Of a DNA stretch of 9,471 bases, positions 1 to 6,530 are shown in pieces (position 1 is the stretch's first letter; every line of letters starts with the position of its first letter). Source of the stretch: Clostridiales bacterium (lineage in GTDB: Bacteria > Bacillota_A > Clostridia > Saccharofermentanales > Saccharofermentanaceae); assembly GCA_017649745.1 (NCBI GenBank), contig JAGCGE010000066.1:1-9471 (forward strand), written 5' to 3'. A program made the translations under genes and the position numbers. The notes below the pieces were generated by a model, which was given only the letters and a program-made list of their open reading frames with translations, searched no databases and had not been told where the DNA came from.

Positions 1-11
1 ATATCTTTTTT

Positions 12-49
12 CTAAAATAATAACGGCAACTCATACGGTGTGCCGTTAT
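12..49 (-). terminator. Probable terminator of the small minus-strand gene
   Basis: Perfect 9-bp inverted repeat, ATAACGGCA (20-28) and TGCCGTTAT (41-49), with a 12-nt loop. Read on the minus strand, the stem is followed by TATTTTAG, a short and imperfect T-run. It lies about 25 nt beyond the stop codon of the minus-strand gene at 75-227, the expected place for its terminator. The plus-strand side has a poorer T-run, so the main direction is probably minus. The loop is large and the T-run weak, hence moderate confidence. Confidence 0.5.
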
Positions 50-74
50 CGTTTGGGGATATATGAAAAGATTA

Positions 75-227
75 TTAGTGGGCAATGTAGTAGATGAATT
101 CACCGATATTTGTTCCGAATTCAAAGAATACCTTGAATGCTATGAGTGCGAGAAGTGCGACTCCGATAACCATGAATTCCTTTCTTGCTTCAATCATGCT
201 CTTAAATCTTCTTACGTTCATGTTCAT
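75..227 (-). CDS. Small single-pass membrane protein, unknown function (50 aa)
   Basis: I do not recognise this protein. The minus strand reads ATG at 227-225 and TAA at 77-75, giving 50 residues. It starts MNMNVRRFKSMIEARKEF, a basic amphipathic N-terminus, then a hydrophobic segment at about residues 19-35 (MVIGVALLALIAFKVFF), then a short tail ending in GEFIYYIAH. By the positive-inside rule the N-terminus would be cytoplasmic. The start is well supported: GGAGG at 240-236 lies 8 nt upstream of the ATG, and the codons (AAG, AGA, GGA, TTC, ATC) match the neighbouring genes. Plus-strand reading frames over the same bases lack a comparable ribosome site and give Cys-rich unconvincing peptides. 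The gene is divergent from rpmH and ends before a hairpin. A small membrane regulator or a membrane-active peptide are possible, but the sequence does not decide. Confidence 0.72.
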   Translation of the reverse strand: MNMNVRRFKSMIEARKEFMVIGVALLALIAFKVFFEFGTNIGEFIYYIAH

Positions 228-235
228 AATCGTTT

Positions 236-274
236 CCTCCGTGTTTGTGTTTTGTTGTTTGGTTGTTTTGTTTT
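236..274 (-). promoter_or_regulatory. A/C-only leader plus Shine-Dalgarno of the small membrane protein gene
   Basis: On the minus strand, positions 274-241 consist only of A and C (34 nt with no G or T), followed at once by GGAGG at 240-236, 8 nt before the ATG at 227. Such a leader cannot form internal Watson-Crick structure, so the ribosome site should be fully open and translation strong. The composition is seen directly; the effect on translation is inference. Confidence 0.5.
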
Positions 275-320
275 ATGATTCAATGATACTGGGGCAGGTT
301 TAATTAAACGCAAACCGTGT

Positions 321-354
321 GATAAGAAAGATAAAGGAAATGATAAAGATAAGG
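321..354 (+). repeat. GATAA-rich direct repeats upstream of the rpmH promoter
   Basis: Four GATAA words begin at 321, 330, 342 and 348, including two related longer copies, AAAGATAAAGG (327-337) and AAAGATAAGG (345-354). The stretch lies 25-58 nt upstream of the -35 box of the rpmH promoter and also upstream of the divergent small gene. It may be an A-rich upstream promoter region, a protein-binding array, or simple low-complexity sequence. The rest of the 228-494 intergenic stretch holds the two leaders, the rpmH promoter and a leader hairpin; I found no DnaA box in it. Confidence 0.3.
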
Positions 355-378
355 TAAAGGCGGCTTTCAGAATAATCG

Positions 379-407
379 TTGACTTTTTGGAAAGAAAAAG
401 ATATAAT
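379..407 (+). promoter_or_regulatory. Sigma-A promoter of the rpmH operon
   Basis: The -35 box TTGACT (379-384) and a perfect -10 box TATAAT (402-407) are separated by 17 nt, the optimum for the housekeeping sigma factor. The predicted transcript starts near 413-415, giving a leader of about 80 nt before rpmH. No other element between here and 495 is as strong, so this is very probably the main promoter for rpmH through rsmG. A strong promoter fits an L34/RNase P operon. Confidence 0.87.
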
Positions 408-430
408 CTACAGGCTAATTATCGTATAAG

Positions 431-460
431 GCTTACTATGCGCTTTTGCGCGAGGCAAGT
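431..460 (+). promoter_or_regulatory. Hairpin in the rpmH 5' leader
   Basis: Within the predicted leader, GCGC (440-443) and GCGC (448-451) flank TTTT, a compact 4-bp stem with a tetraloop. An outer helix CTT (432-434) with AAG (457-459) could close it across an internal loop. It ends 20 nt before the Shine-Dalgarno site GGAGGT (481-486). It might stabilise the mRNA or bind a regulator such as L34, but it is short and no T-run follows, so it is not a terminator. Function is unproven. Confidence 0.3.
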
Positions 461-494
461 TGGAATATAAATACACCTATGGAGGTATCTACAT

Positions 495-629
495 ATGAAG
501 ATGACATTTCAGCCTAAGAAGAGGCAGAGAGCTAAGGTTCACGGTTTCCGTGCAAGAATGGCTACAAAGAGCGGCCGCGATGTTCTCAAGAGAAGAAGAT
601 TAAAGGGAAGAAAGAATCTTGCTGCATAA
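495..629 (+). CDS. rpmH: 50S ribosomal protein L34
   Basis: This encodes 44 residues, the usual L34 length: [18 protein letters not shown] at the start, then [17 protein letters not shown] and KGRKNLAA. The pattern of TFQPxxxxRxxxHGFRxRMxTxxGRxVLxxRRxKGR is diagnostic of the family. L34 is a very basic protein of the large ribosomal subunit that binds 23S rRNA. The start is set by GGAGGT at 481-486, 8 nt before the ATG. It is the first gene after the strong promoter, and its stop codon overlaps the base of a hairpin with a T-run, so its mRNA can probably be made in excess of downstream genes. The pairing with rnpA directly downstream is conserved across bacteria. Confidence 0.97.
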   Translation: MKMTFQPKKRQRAKVHGFRARMATKSGRDVLKRRRLKGRKNLAA

Positions 630-657
630 GGATCACACCCTGTGGTCCTTTCTTTTT
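629..657 (+). terminator. Intrinsic terminator or attenuator between rpmH and rnpA
   Basis: AGGATCACA (629-637) pairs with TGTGGTCCT (641-649) in a 9-bp stem with one G-U wobble and a CCC loop, directly followed by TTCTTTTT (650-657). The stem starts on the last base of the rpmH stop codon. No promoter with a good -35/-10 pair is visible between it and rnpA at 681, so the downstream genes probably depend on read-through. This makes it an attenuator that sets L34 expression above the rest of the operon. Structure is seen; read-through level is inference. Confidence 0.75.
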
Positions 658-680
658 AATGGCGAAGTTGAGGTAATACC

Positions 681-1118
681 TTGAAGGTAATCACGTTAAA
701 GTTCAATTATGAATTCTCCAGAGTTTATAAAAGAGGACACTTCGCGGTTGGGAAATATATTACAGTACATAGCTTTAGAAGACCTGGCGGACTTAAGCAT
801 AATGCTACCGCTATTCCTTCTGATATAAACCGTATAGGGTTTTGCGCGAACAAAAAACACCTGGGCGCAGTCACAAGGAACAAGGCCAAGAGATTGATGA
901 GAGAAGCTTATTATCAGGTCGCTTCCGATATACCGTTAGGAAACGATATTGTTTTTACCCTTAAGACCTGTGAGGAGCTGCCTTCTTACAACGATATCCT
1001 TAAAGATATGCGTAAGCTTTTAAGAAGGCTGCAATTGATTGATTCGGAGGGCCATAATGATTGCTCGTGCGATGATAGGGATGATAAGGTGGTACCAGAA
1101 GTACATATCACCGATTAG
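681..1118 (+). CDS. rnpA: Ribonuclease P protein component
   Basis: This is the protein subunit that, with the RNase P RNA, removes 5' leaders from precursor tRNAs. At 145 residues it is somewhat longer than the common 110-130. Family marks are the N-terminal [21 protein letters not shown] region (residues 6-26), RIGFCANKK (51-59), and the RNR signature region [14 protein letters not shown] (65-78), in which the usual RNR reads [11 protein letters not shown] (88-95) and [11 protein letters not shown] (107-117) complete the fold. The start is TTG, supported by GAGGT at 670-674 with 6 nt spacing. The last 21 residues, acidic and Cys-containing, are encoded in the 62 nt that overlap yidD and are probably a by-product of that overlap rather than part of the core fold. 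Confidence 0.95.
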   Translation: MKVITLKFNYEFSRVYKRGHFAVGKYITVHSFRRPGGLKHNATAIPSDINRIGFCANKKHLGAVTRNKAKRLMREAYYQVASDIPLGNDIVFTLKTCEELPSYNDILKDMRKLLRRLQLIDSEGHNDCSCDDRDDKVVPEVHITD

Positions 1119-1269
1119 AAAACCTTGTTGCAGATTCGTACCAACGTGTTCTCAGTACACGATCGAAGCGATCCGTAAATACGGCGCCCTTAAGGGAGGT
1201 CTCATGGGAGCCTGGAGGATATTAAGATGCAATCCTCTGTGTAAAGGCGGCTATGATCCTGTTAAGTAA
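1057..1269 (+). CDS. yidD: Membrane protein insertion efficiency factor YidD
   Basis: This 70-residue protein belongs to the YidD family (formerly haemolytic domain), thought to help YidC-dependent insertion of inner-membrane proteins at the cytoplasmic face. Diagnostic motifs are [11 protein letters not shown] (10-20), [15 protein letters not shown] (25-39), KYGALKGG (41-48), and the end [16 protein letters not shown]. Cysteines at 25, 31 and 58 match the conserved ones. The N-terminus is amphipathic rather than a true transmembrane helix. A TTG in frame at 1039 would add six residues, but GGAGG at 1046-1050 lies 6 nt before ATG 1057, so I prefer 1057. It overlaps rnpA by 62 nt in another frame and precedes yidC by 13 nt, suggesting translational coupling. 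Confidence 0.94.
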   Translation: MIARAMIGMIRWYQKYISPIRKPCCRFVPTCSQYTIEAIRKYGALKGGLMGAWRILRCNPLCKGGYDPVK

Positions 1270-1282
1270 ATAGGAGAACAAA

Positions 1283-2377
1283 ATGGCATTTAATTTCTAT
1301 ACACTGGCTTTGATCAGTAACCCGCTGAATAACGTTTTCGGCTGGCTGACCAGGCTCTTTTATAATTTTTTCGGCAATTACGGTCTCGCAATCATCGCAC
1401 TTACGGTATTCATCCGTGTATGCATGATTCCGTTGAATATCTCCAGCCAGCGTTCCATGATCAAGAACAAGACCATGCAGACAAAGCAGGCTGAGATCCA
1501 GAGAAAATATCCTAACGACAAGCAGAAACAGCAGGAAGAGATGACTAAGCTCATGCAGGAGAACGGTGCTACCGGTTTCTCCGGATGTCTTTTGTCTATT
1601 CTCCAGCTGTTCTTTATTTGGCCTATTTTCCGTATCGTAAGCTCACCTTTGAAGTACCTCTCAGGAATTTCCGTAGAAGCTTTGAAGAAGATGGGTAAGA
1701 TCGGATTAGAGCTTAAGATCCTCGAAAAGAATGTTGTTGAGAGGATCGATGTTAACGACATCAAGCTTCTTAAAGGCCTTACAGATAACTCAGAATTCTT
1801 GAGAAAGTGTATCGACGACGGATTTATCAAGGCATCCCAGGTATTGGATCTCCACTTCCTCGGAGTAGATCTTTCAGACGTTCCTGAGTGGAATCCTGTT
1901 AAGATCGCTGCTGATCCGAAAAGATGTCTCCCACTTCTCATTTTCCCTGTACTCGTCGTATTGACAAGTATCATCACAATGCAGCTCGGTAACGTCCTTA
2001 ATCCTGATTACAAGGAGAACAAGGAGAAGAAGAAGAGAGCTAAGAAGAATGCTGCTATGAACGGCCAGGCTCCTACAGATCAAACCGAGATCATGACAAA
2101 GATGATGACATTTACGATGCCTGCCCTCATGGTATGGACATCTTTCACGATGCCTGCTGCAATGGGTCTTTACTGGATCGTAGGTTCCATCATGGGTATC
2201 ATCACTCAGCTCATCGTTTATTATCTCTTCACTAAGCCATATGCGCTTAAGAAGAAGGAACTCGATGCAGCTAAGGAAGCTTTCCTTAAGAGCAACAAGT
2301 CAGGAACTAATACCAATAAAGAGAATAACGACAATTCTAATTCTAAGAAGTCTAAGAACTCAAAGAAGAAGAAATAA
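1283..2377 (+). CDS. yidC: Membrane protein insertase YidC (Oxa1/SpoIIIJ family)
   Basis: Inserts proteins into the cytoplasmic membrane, alone or with SecYEG. It has 364 residues. Hydrophobic segments are visible at about 34-51, 100-120, 215-235, 275-291 and 293-316, as expected for five-helix Gram-positive YidC. Arg45 in TVFIRVCMIPL fits the conserved hydrophilic-groove arginine of helix 1. After it comes a charged cytoplasmic hairpin (56-95, KQAEIQRKYPNDKQKQQEE). A region of about 80 residues at 130-210 forms the extracytoplasmic loop. There is no lipobox cysteine, so it is probably not a lipoprotein, unlike B. subtilis SpoIIIJ. The C-terminal tail (335-364) is Asn/Ser/Lys-rich and ends in KKKK, suited to ribosome contact. 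AGGAGA at 1272-1277 lies 5 nt before the ATG. Confidence 0.96.
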   Translation: MAFNFYTLALISNPLNNVFGWLTRLFYNFFGNYGLAIIALTVFIRVCMIPLNISSQRSMIKNKTMQTKQAEIQRKYPNDKQKQQEEMTKLMQENGATGFSGCLLSILQLFFIWPIFRIVSSPLKYLSGISVEALKKMGKIGLELKILEKNVVERIDVNDIKLLKGLTDNSEFLRKCIDDGFIKASQVLDLHFLGVDLSDVPEWNPVKIAADPKRCLPLLIFPVLVVLTSIITMQLGNVLNPDYKENKEKKKRAKKNAAMNGQAPTDQTEIMTKMMTFTMPALMVWTSFTMPAAMGLYWIVGSIMGIITQLIVYYLFTKPYALKKKELDAAKEAFLKSNKSGTNTNKENNDNSNSKKSKNSKKKK

Positions 2378-2413
2378 TCTTTTCGAACTATAAGGCACGG
2401 AGGCCAGATATAT

Positions 2414-3118
2414 ATGGAAAAAACAATCACTAAGACAGGTAAGACAGTTGAAGAAGCCATTCAGGCTGCATTAGAAGAGCTCGGTGTTTCCGAGGAGAAT
2501 TGTAAGATCGAAGTACTTTCCGAACCTAAGGGTGGATTCCTTGGTCTTGGAAATAAAGAAGCCGAAGTAAAGGTTACAGCACAGGTTGACGATGCTGACG
2601 AGTCCGAATCTGAGGATGAGGATGTTGTTTACTACGGTGATGATGAGAACTTCGAAGGTGACGCTGTAAGCGAAGCTGAAGATGCTGCAGTAAGATTCGT
2701 AGCTGAGGTCCTTTCCGGTATCGGTATCCACGGTAACATGGATTCCTATAGAGAAGACGACACTATCTATATTTCCGTATCAGGTAACGATTGCGGTTCT
2801 GCTATCGGTCGTCACGGTGAGACACTCGAGGCTATCACATATATGACAACTCTTATCGCAAACAAGCACAGCGAAGAGAGAGTACGTGTTCACCTCGATG
2901 TAGGCGGATACAGAAAGCACAGAGAGCAGGTTCTCATCAACCTCGCTAACAAGGCTGCTTTCAAAGTTAAGAAGACCGGCAGAAAGGTCGTTATGGAGCC
3001 AATGACTCCTTCAGAGAGACGTCTTGTTCACTCACATCTTCAGAGTGTAAACGGCGTTGACACACACAGTGAAGGTGAAGAGCCTAACAGAAGGATCATC
3101 GTTACATCTACTAAGTAA
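2414..3118 (+). CDS. khpB: RNA-binding protein KhpB (Jag; Jag-N, KH and R3H domains)
   Basis: KhpB/Jag is a cytoplasmic RNA-binding protein, partner of KhpA, linked in other Firmicutes to cell elongation and division control; it is often encoded after yidC. The 234 residues contain a Jag-N domain (1-54, with TVEEAIQAALEELGV and GFLGLGNKEAEVKV), an acidic linker (58-92, many Asp/Glu), a KH domain (about 93-155) with the GxxG loop IGRHGETLEAI (131-141), and an R3H domain (about 160-234). The R3H motif is Arg202-x3-His206 in PSERRLVHSHL. GGAGG at 2399-2403 lies 10 nt upstream of the start. All three domains appear intact. A 9-bp inverted repeat spans the stop codon. Confidence 0.95.
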   Translation: MEKTITKTGKTVEEAIQAALEELGVSEENCKIEVLSEPKGGFLGLGNKEAEVKVTAQVDDADESESEDEDVVYYGDDENFEGDAVSEAEDAAVRFVAEVLSGIGIHGNMDSYREDDTIYISVSGNDCGSAIGRHGETLEAITYMTTLIANKHSEERVRVHLDVGGYRKHREQVLINLANKAAFKVKKTGRKVVMEPMTPSERRLVHSHLQSVNGVDTHSEGEEPNRRIIVTSTK

Positions 3119-3126
3119 TGATCCTT
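3091..3126. repeat. 9-bp inverted repeat across the khpB stop codon
   Basis: AAGGATCAT (3091-3099) and ATGATCCTT (3118-3126) are exact reverse complements separated by 18 nt. The left arm is within the last khpB codons; the right arm begins on the last base of its TAA and ends 7 nt before the mnmE Shine-Dalgarno GGAG (3134-3137). No T-run follows, so it is not an intrinsic terminator. It could be an mRNA-processing or stability element, or chance. Confidence 0.4.
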
Positions 3127-3143
3127 AAAGATCGGAGTATCGT

Positions 3144-4568
3144 ATGACGGAGATATGTGACAGACCTTTCTGTGCATGTTCTACTCCCGGAGGTGTCTCC
3201 GGAATCGCCGTTATCCGTATGTCCGGAAACGGTTCTACAGAGGTAGCCGATAAGGTCATGAAGGTCTTGAGATCCTACAAGGATCTTACGAAGATCTCAG
3301 ATATGGAAGGCTATACCTGTTGCCTTGCTAAGGTATTCGATCCAAAGACAAATGAGAAGATCGATGATTCGATCGTCACTGTCTTTAAGGCGCCCAATTC
3401 ATATACAGGTGATGACATGGTTGAGATCTCTTGCCACGGCGGTGTTACCGTTAAGCAGGAGATCTTAAGGGTTTTAATAGAAAACGGTGCTAGGCCGGCT
3501 GAGCCTGGTGAATTCACCAAGAGAGCATTCCTTAACGGTAAGCTCGATCTGTCTCAGGCAGAAGCCGTAATGAATGTTATCGCATCAGATTCCACGAGAG
3601 CTCTTAAAGCAGGTAACGCACAGCTCAGCGGTGCGCTCAAGACGGCGCTTTCCGAAGTAGAGAGTAAGTTCTATGAAGCGCTCAGCCTAATAGAGATGAT
3701 GGTGGAATTCCCTGAGCATGATGACACACCTGAGAACACTTCAAAGGTCAAGGAGATATGCTTGTTTGTTCGTAATGAACTTACGGGACTTAAGGATTCA
3801 TATGCCAAGGGAAGGATATTGTCCGAGAGGATGAGGATCGCTTTGTGCGGACTTCCGAACAGCGGCAAGAGTTCACTTCTCAATAGCCTTACAGGTTACG
3901 ACAGAGCTATCGTAACAGAGGTTGCAGGCACTACGAGAGATACGCTCGAAGTTAATGTAGAAGTCAATGGTATACCTGTTACTTTAGTAGATACCGCGGG
4001 TATCCGTAAGACCGATGACAAGATAGAAGCGATGGGTGTGCAGAGAGCAAAAGAGGAATCCTATCAAAGTGATCTCGTTTTGTATCTTGTAGCTCCTGAT
4101 GTTTCTTTCGAGCAGATCATATCACAGATAAAAGGTCTTATAGATGAAGGTACTTCGGTCTCATCCATGGCTGTGGTCTTTTCGAAAAGCGATTTGGGTA
4201 AGAACGCTTTCGAAGAGAAGATCACGGAGGAATGCAAAGGACTTGGGATCGATATGTTCTTAAGTATCTCTTCAGTCGAGAAGATCTGCCTTGAAGAGCT
4301 GAAGAGCTTTATCGAGGAGAGGTACGAGAATCTGGGCGGAACGACGTCTTCAGAGACTGTCCTTCTTAATCGCCGTCACGCACTTCTTATCGAAGAGTCG
4401 CTTAATTATCTTGATATGGGTATCAATGCACTTGATGACGAGATGGGACTCGACTGTGCATCTTCTGTTCTCAGGCTGGCGCTTGATAAGATGGGTGAGA
4501 TCACTGGTAAGAGCGTTTCTTCCGAACTCGTTGACAATATATTCTCGAGATTTTGTATAGGAAAGTAA
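3144..4568 (+). CDS. mnmE: tRNA uridine-5-carboxymethylaminomethyl modification GTPase MnmE
   Basis: MnmE with MnmG installs the (carboxymethyl)aminomethyl group at C5 of wobble uridine 34 in tRNAs reading NNA/NNG codons, using a tetrahydrofolate-derived carbon. The 474 residues follow the family layout: N-terminal folate-binding domain (1-120), helical domain (121-225 and C-terminal part), and an inserted G domain (about 228-390). G1 is GLPNSGKS (236-243), the G2/K-loop is AGTTRD (261-266), and G3 is DTAG (283-286). G4 reads SKSD (347-350) instead of the common NKxD. The protein ends FCIGK, with the functionally important C-terminal Cys471 present. GGAG at 3134-3137 precedes the ATG by 6 nt. 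mnmG follows after 9 nt, so the two partners are made together. Confidence 0.96.
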   Translation: MTEICDRPFCACSTPGGVSGIAVIRMSGNGSTEVADKVMKVLRSYKDLTKISDMEGYTCCLAKVFDPKTNEKIDDSIVTVFKAPNSYTGDDMVEISCHGGVTVKQEILRVLIENGARPAEPGEFTKRAFLNGKLDLSQAEAVMNVIASDSTRALKAGNAQLSGALKTALSEVESKFYEALSLIEMMVEFPEHDDTPENTSKVKEICLFVRNELTGLKDSYAKGRILSERMRIALCGLPNSGKSSLLNSLTGYDRAIVTEVAGTTRDTLEVNVEVNGIPVTLVDTAGIRKTDDKIEAMGVQRAKEESYQSDLVLYLVAPDVSFEQIISQIKGLIDEGTSVSSMAVVFSKSDLGKNAFEEKITEECKGLGIDMFLSISSVEKICLEELKSFIEERYENLGGTTSSETVLLNRRHALLIEESLNYLDMGINALDDEMGLDCASSVLRLALDKMGEITGKSVSSELVDNIFSRFCIGK

Positions 4569-4577
4569 GGACTTATA

Positions 4578-6530
4578 ATGTTTACTTTGGATGATGCATT
4601 AAAGCTTGAACATACTTATGTGGCAGGAACATTCGATGTTGCTGTTGTTGGCGCGGGACACGCGGGCTGTGAAGCGGCTCATGCTTGCGCTAAGCTCGGA
4701 CTCGATACGATCCTTTTTACGCTTCAGTTGGATTCGCTCGCGAACCTTCCTTGTAATCCGAGCATAGGCGGAACATCCAAAGGACAACTCGTAAGAGAGA
4801 TAGATGCACTGGGCGGAATCATGGGTAAGATCGCCGATAAGTGTGCGATCCAGACAAGGATGCTCAATTCATCCAAGGGACCTGCAGTTCATTCTCCTAG
4901 AGCACAGATGGACAGGAGCAAGTACTCCGTTACCATGAAGTTCGCGCTCGAAAACTTGGAGAACCTCACGATCAAGCAGGCTCATATAGTTAAGCTTCTT
5001 ACAGAAGATAAGGACGGCAAGCCGTGTGTAACCGGCGTAATGTCTGCTACAGGTGCGATCTATAAGGCTAGAGCCTGTGTCATCTGCTCCGGAACTTATA
5101 TGGAAGCTAAGACATTCCTTGGTGAAGTAATAAATGAGAGCGGTCCTGACGGACTTCCAAGGTCAGTCGGACTTTCATCCAGCCTTAGAGAACTTAACAT
5201 CCCGATCCTTCGATTCAAGACGGGAACTCCTGTAAGGATAAACAAGAACAGCGCAGACTTTTCGATGATGCAAAGACAGGACGGAGAGACTGATATCCCT
5301 CCTTTCTCATACGAAAACGAGATGAACGGCGTGACTGTTCCTCAGGAGCAGATCCCTTGCTGGTCTGTATGGACTACACCTGAGACACGTCAGGTGATCT
5401 CAGATAACATGCACAGGTCGCCTCTGTATAGCGGCGTGATCGAGGGTATCGGCCCAAGATACTGTCCTTCGATCGAAGATAAGTTCATGAGATTCAAGGA
5501 TAAGGACAGGCACCAGATCTTCATAGAGCCTATGGGCCTTAATACGAACGAGATGTACCTTCAGGGCTTCTCGACAAGTCTTCCTGAGGAAGTTCAGGAG
5601 AAGATGGTCAGATCGCTCCCTGGCCTAAGCAAAGCGGTAATACAGCGTAATGCTTACGCTATCGAATATGATCTTGTCGATCCGCTGTCTCTTAAGGCTA
5701 CGCTGGAGTCCAAGATCGTCGACGGTCTTTTCACAGCAGGTCAGATAAACGGTTCCTCCGGCTATGAGGAAGCAGCGGCTCAGGGTATCGTCGCAGGAAT
5801 GAATGCAGCAGTTAAGCTCCTTGATAAGGAACCTGTGATAATCGACAGATCCGAAGGTTATATCGGAGTTCTCATCGATGACCTCGTTACCAAGGGCACG
5901 AACGAGCCTTACAGGATGATGACATCAAGAGCAGAGTACAGGCTTTTCCTGAGGCAGGATAATTCTGACCAGAGACTTACACCGATAGGTCATAAGGTCG
6001 GCCTTATAAGTGAGGAGAGATATGAGAAGTTCCTCACCAAGATGAAGAATATCGAAGAGGAGAAGGAGAGACTTAAGAAGACTTATGTAGCTCCTTCAGA
6101 TGAGCTTAAGACGATCCTCGAGAGCGTCGGTTCGGTGCTCCCGCCGTCAGGCATCTCGCTTGCTGAACTTATCAGGCGTCCTAAGGTGACATATTACATG
6201 CTCGCTCCTATCGATAAGGAGCGTAAAGAGCTTCCTCCTGATGTTATCTTTGCATGCGAGACAGACATCAAGTACGAAGGCTATCTGAAGCTCGAAAAAG
6301 AGAAGATCGAGAAGTTTAAGGAACTCGAGAACAAACTCCTTCCGCAGGAGATCGATTACGAGTCGATCTCAGGTCTCAGGATCGAGGCAAGGCAGAAGCT
6401 CCAGAAGATAAGGCCGGTCAATGTCGGTCAGGCATCCAGGATATCCGGTGTATCGCCTGCAGATATCGCAGTGCTGATGGTATATCTCGAAGCTTTTCGA
6501 AAAGGCAGAATTGATGAGGATAAAAAATGA
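4578..6530 (+). CDS. mnmG: tRNA uridine-5-carboxymethylaminomethyl modification enzyme MnmG (GidA)
   Basis: FAD- and NADH-dependent partner of MnmE in wobble U34 modification. The protein has 650 residues, close to the usual 620-640. The FAD dinucleotide motif is VAVVGAGHAGCEAA (21-34). Other MnmG signatures are NPSIGGTSKGQLVREIDALGG (60-80), the MLNSSKGPAVHSPRAQMDR region (95-113), FKTGTPVRI (213-221), IGPRYCPSIEDK (291-302), INGSSGYEEAAAQG (390-403) and SRAEYRLFLRQDNSDQRLTP (450-469). The C-terminal helical domain, which contacts MnmE and tRNA, has LRIEARQKLQKIRPVNVGQA (600-619). The start is supported by AAGGA at 4567-4571, 6 nt upstream; it gives about 10 more N-terminal residues than many homologues. 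It overlaps rsmG by 4 nt (ATGA). Confidence 0.97.
   Translation: MFTLDDALKLEHTYVAGTFDVAVVGAGHAGCEAAHACAKLGLDTILFTLQLDSLANLPCNPSIGGTSKGQLVREIDALGGIMGKIADKCAIQTRMLNSSKGPAVHSPRAQMDRSKYSVTMKFALENLENLTIKQAHIVKLLTEDKDGKPCVTGVMSATGAIYKARACVICSGTYMEAKTFLGEVINESGPDGLPRSVGLSSSLRELNIPILRFKTGTPVRINKNSADFSMMQRQDGETDIPPFSYENEMNGVTVPQEQIPCWSVWTTPETRQVISDNMHRSPLYSGVIEGIGPRYCPSIEDKFMRFKDKDRHQIFIEPMGLNTNEMYLQGFSTSLPEEVQEKMVRSLPGLSKAVIQRNAYAIEYDLVDPLSLKATLESKIVDGLFTAGQINGSSGYEEAAAQGIVAGMNAAVKLLDKEPVIIDRSEGYIGVLIDDLVTKGTNEPYRMMTSRAEYRLFLRQDNSDQRLTPIGHKVGLISEERYEKFLTKMKNIEEEKERLKKTYVAPSDELKTILESVGSVLPPSGISLAELIRRPKVTYYMLAPIDKERKELPPDVIFACETDIKYEGYLKLEKEKIEKFKELENKLLPQEIDYESISGLRIEARQKLQKIRPVNVGQASRISGVSPADIAVLMVYLEAFRKGRIDEDKK

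Noticed and set aside
63..303. Two plus-strand reading frames of about 70 residues
   Set aside because: They lie antisense to the small membrane protein gene, lack a convincing ribosome site, and their second half reads through the G/T-only stretch, giving artificial Val/Leu/Phe/Cys-rich ends.
283..313. Minus-strand promoter TTGCGT / TATCAT for the small gene
   Set aside because: The spacer is 19 nt and both boxes are imperfect, so it is only a candidate; I did not list it as a feature.
228..494. Replication origin in the gap before rpmH
   Set aside because: rpmH often borders oriC, but I found no TTATNCACA-type DnaA box on either strand here and no dnaA gene in the window; the origin may lie to the left.
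1378..1977. Long minus-strand open frame inside yidC
   Set aside because: Shadow frame of a clearly coding gene; no homology, ribosome site or membrane pattern that makes sense.
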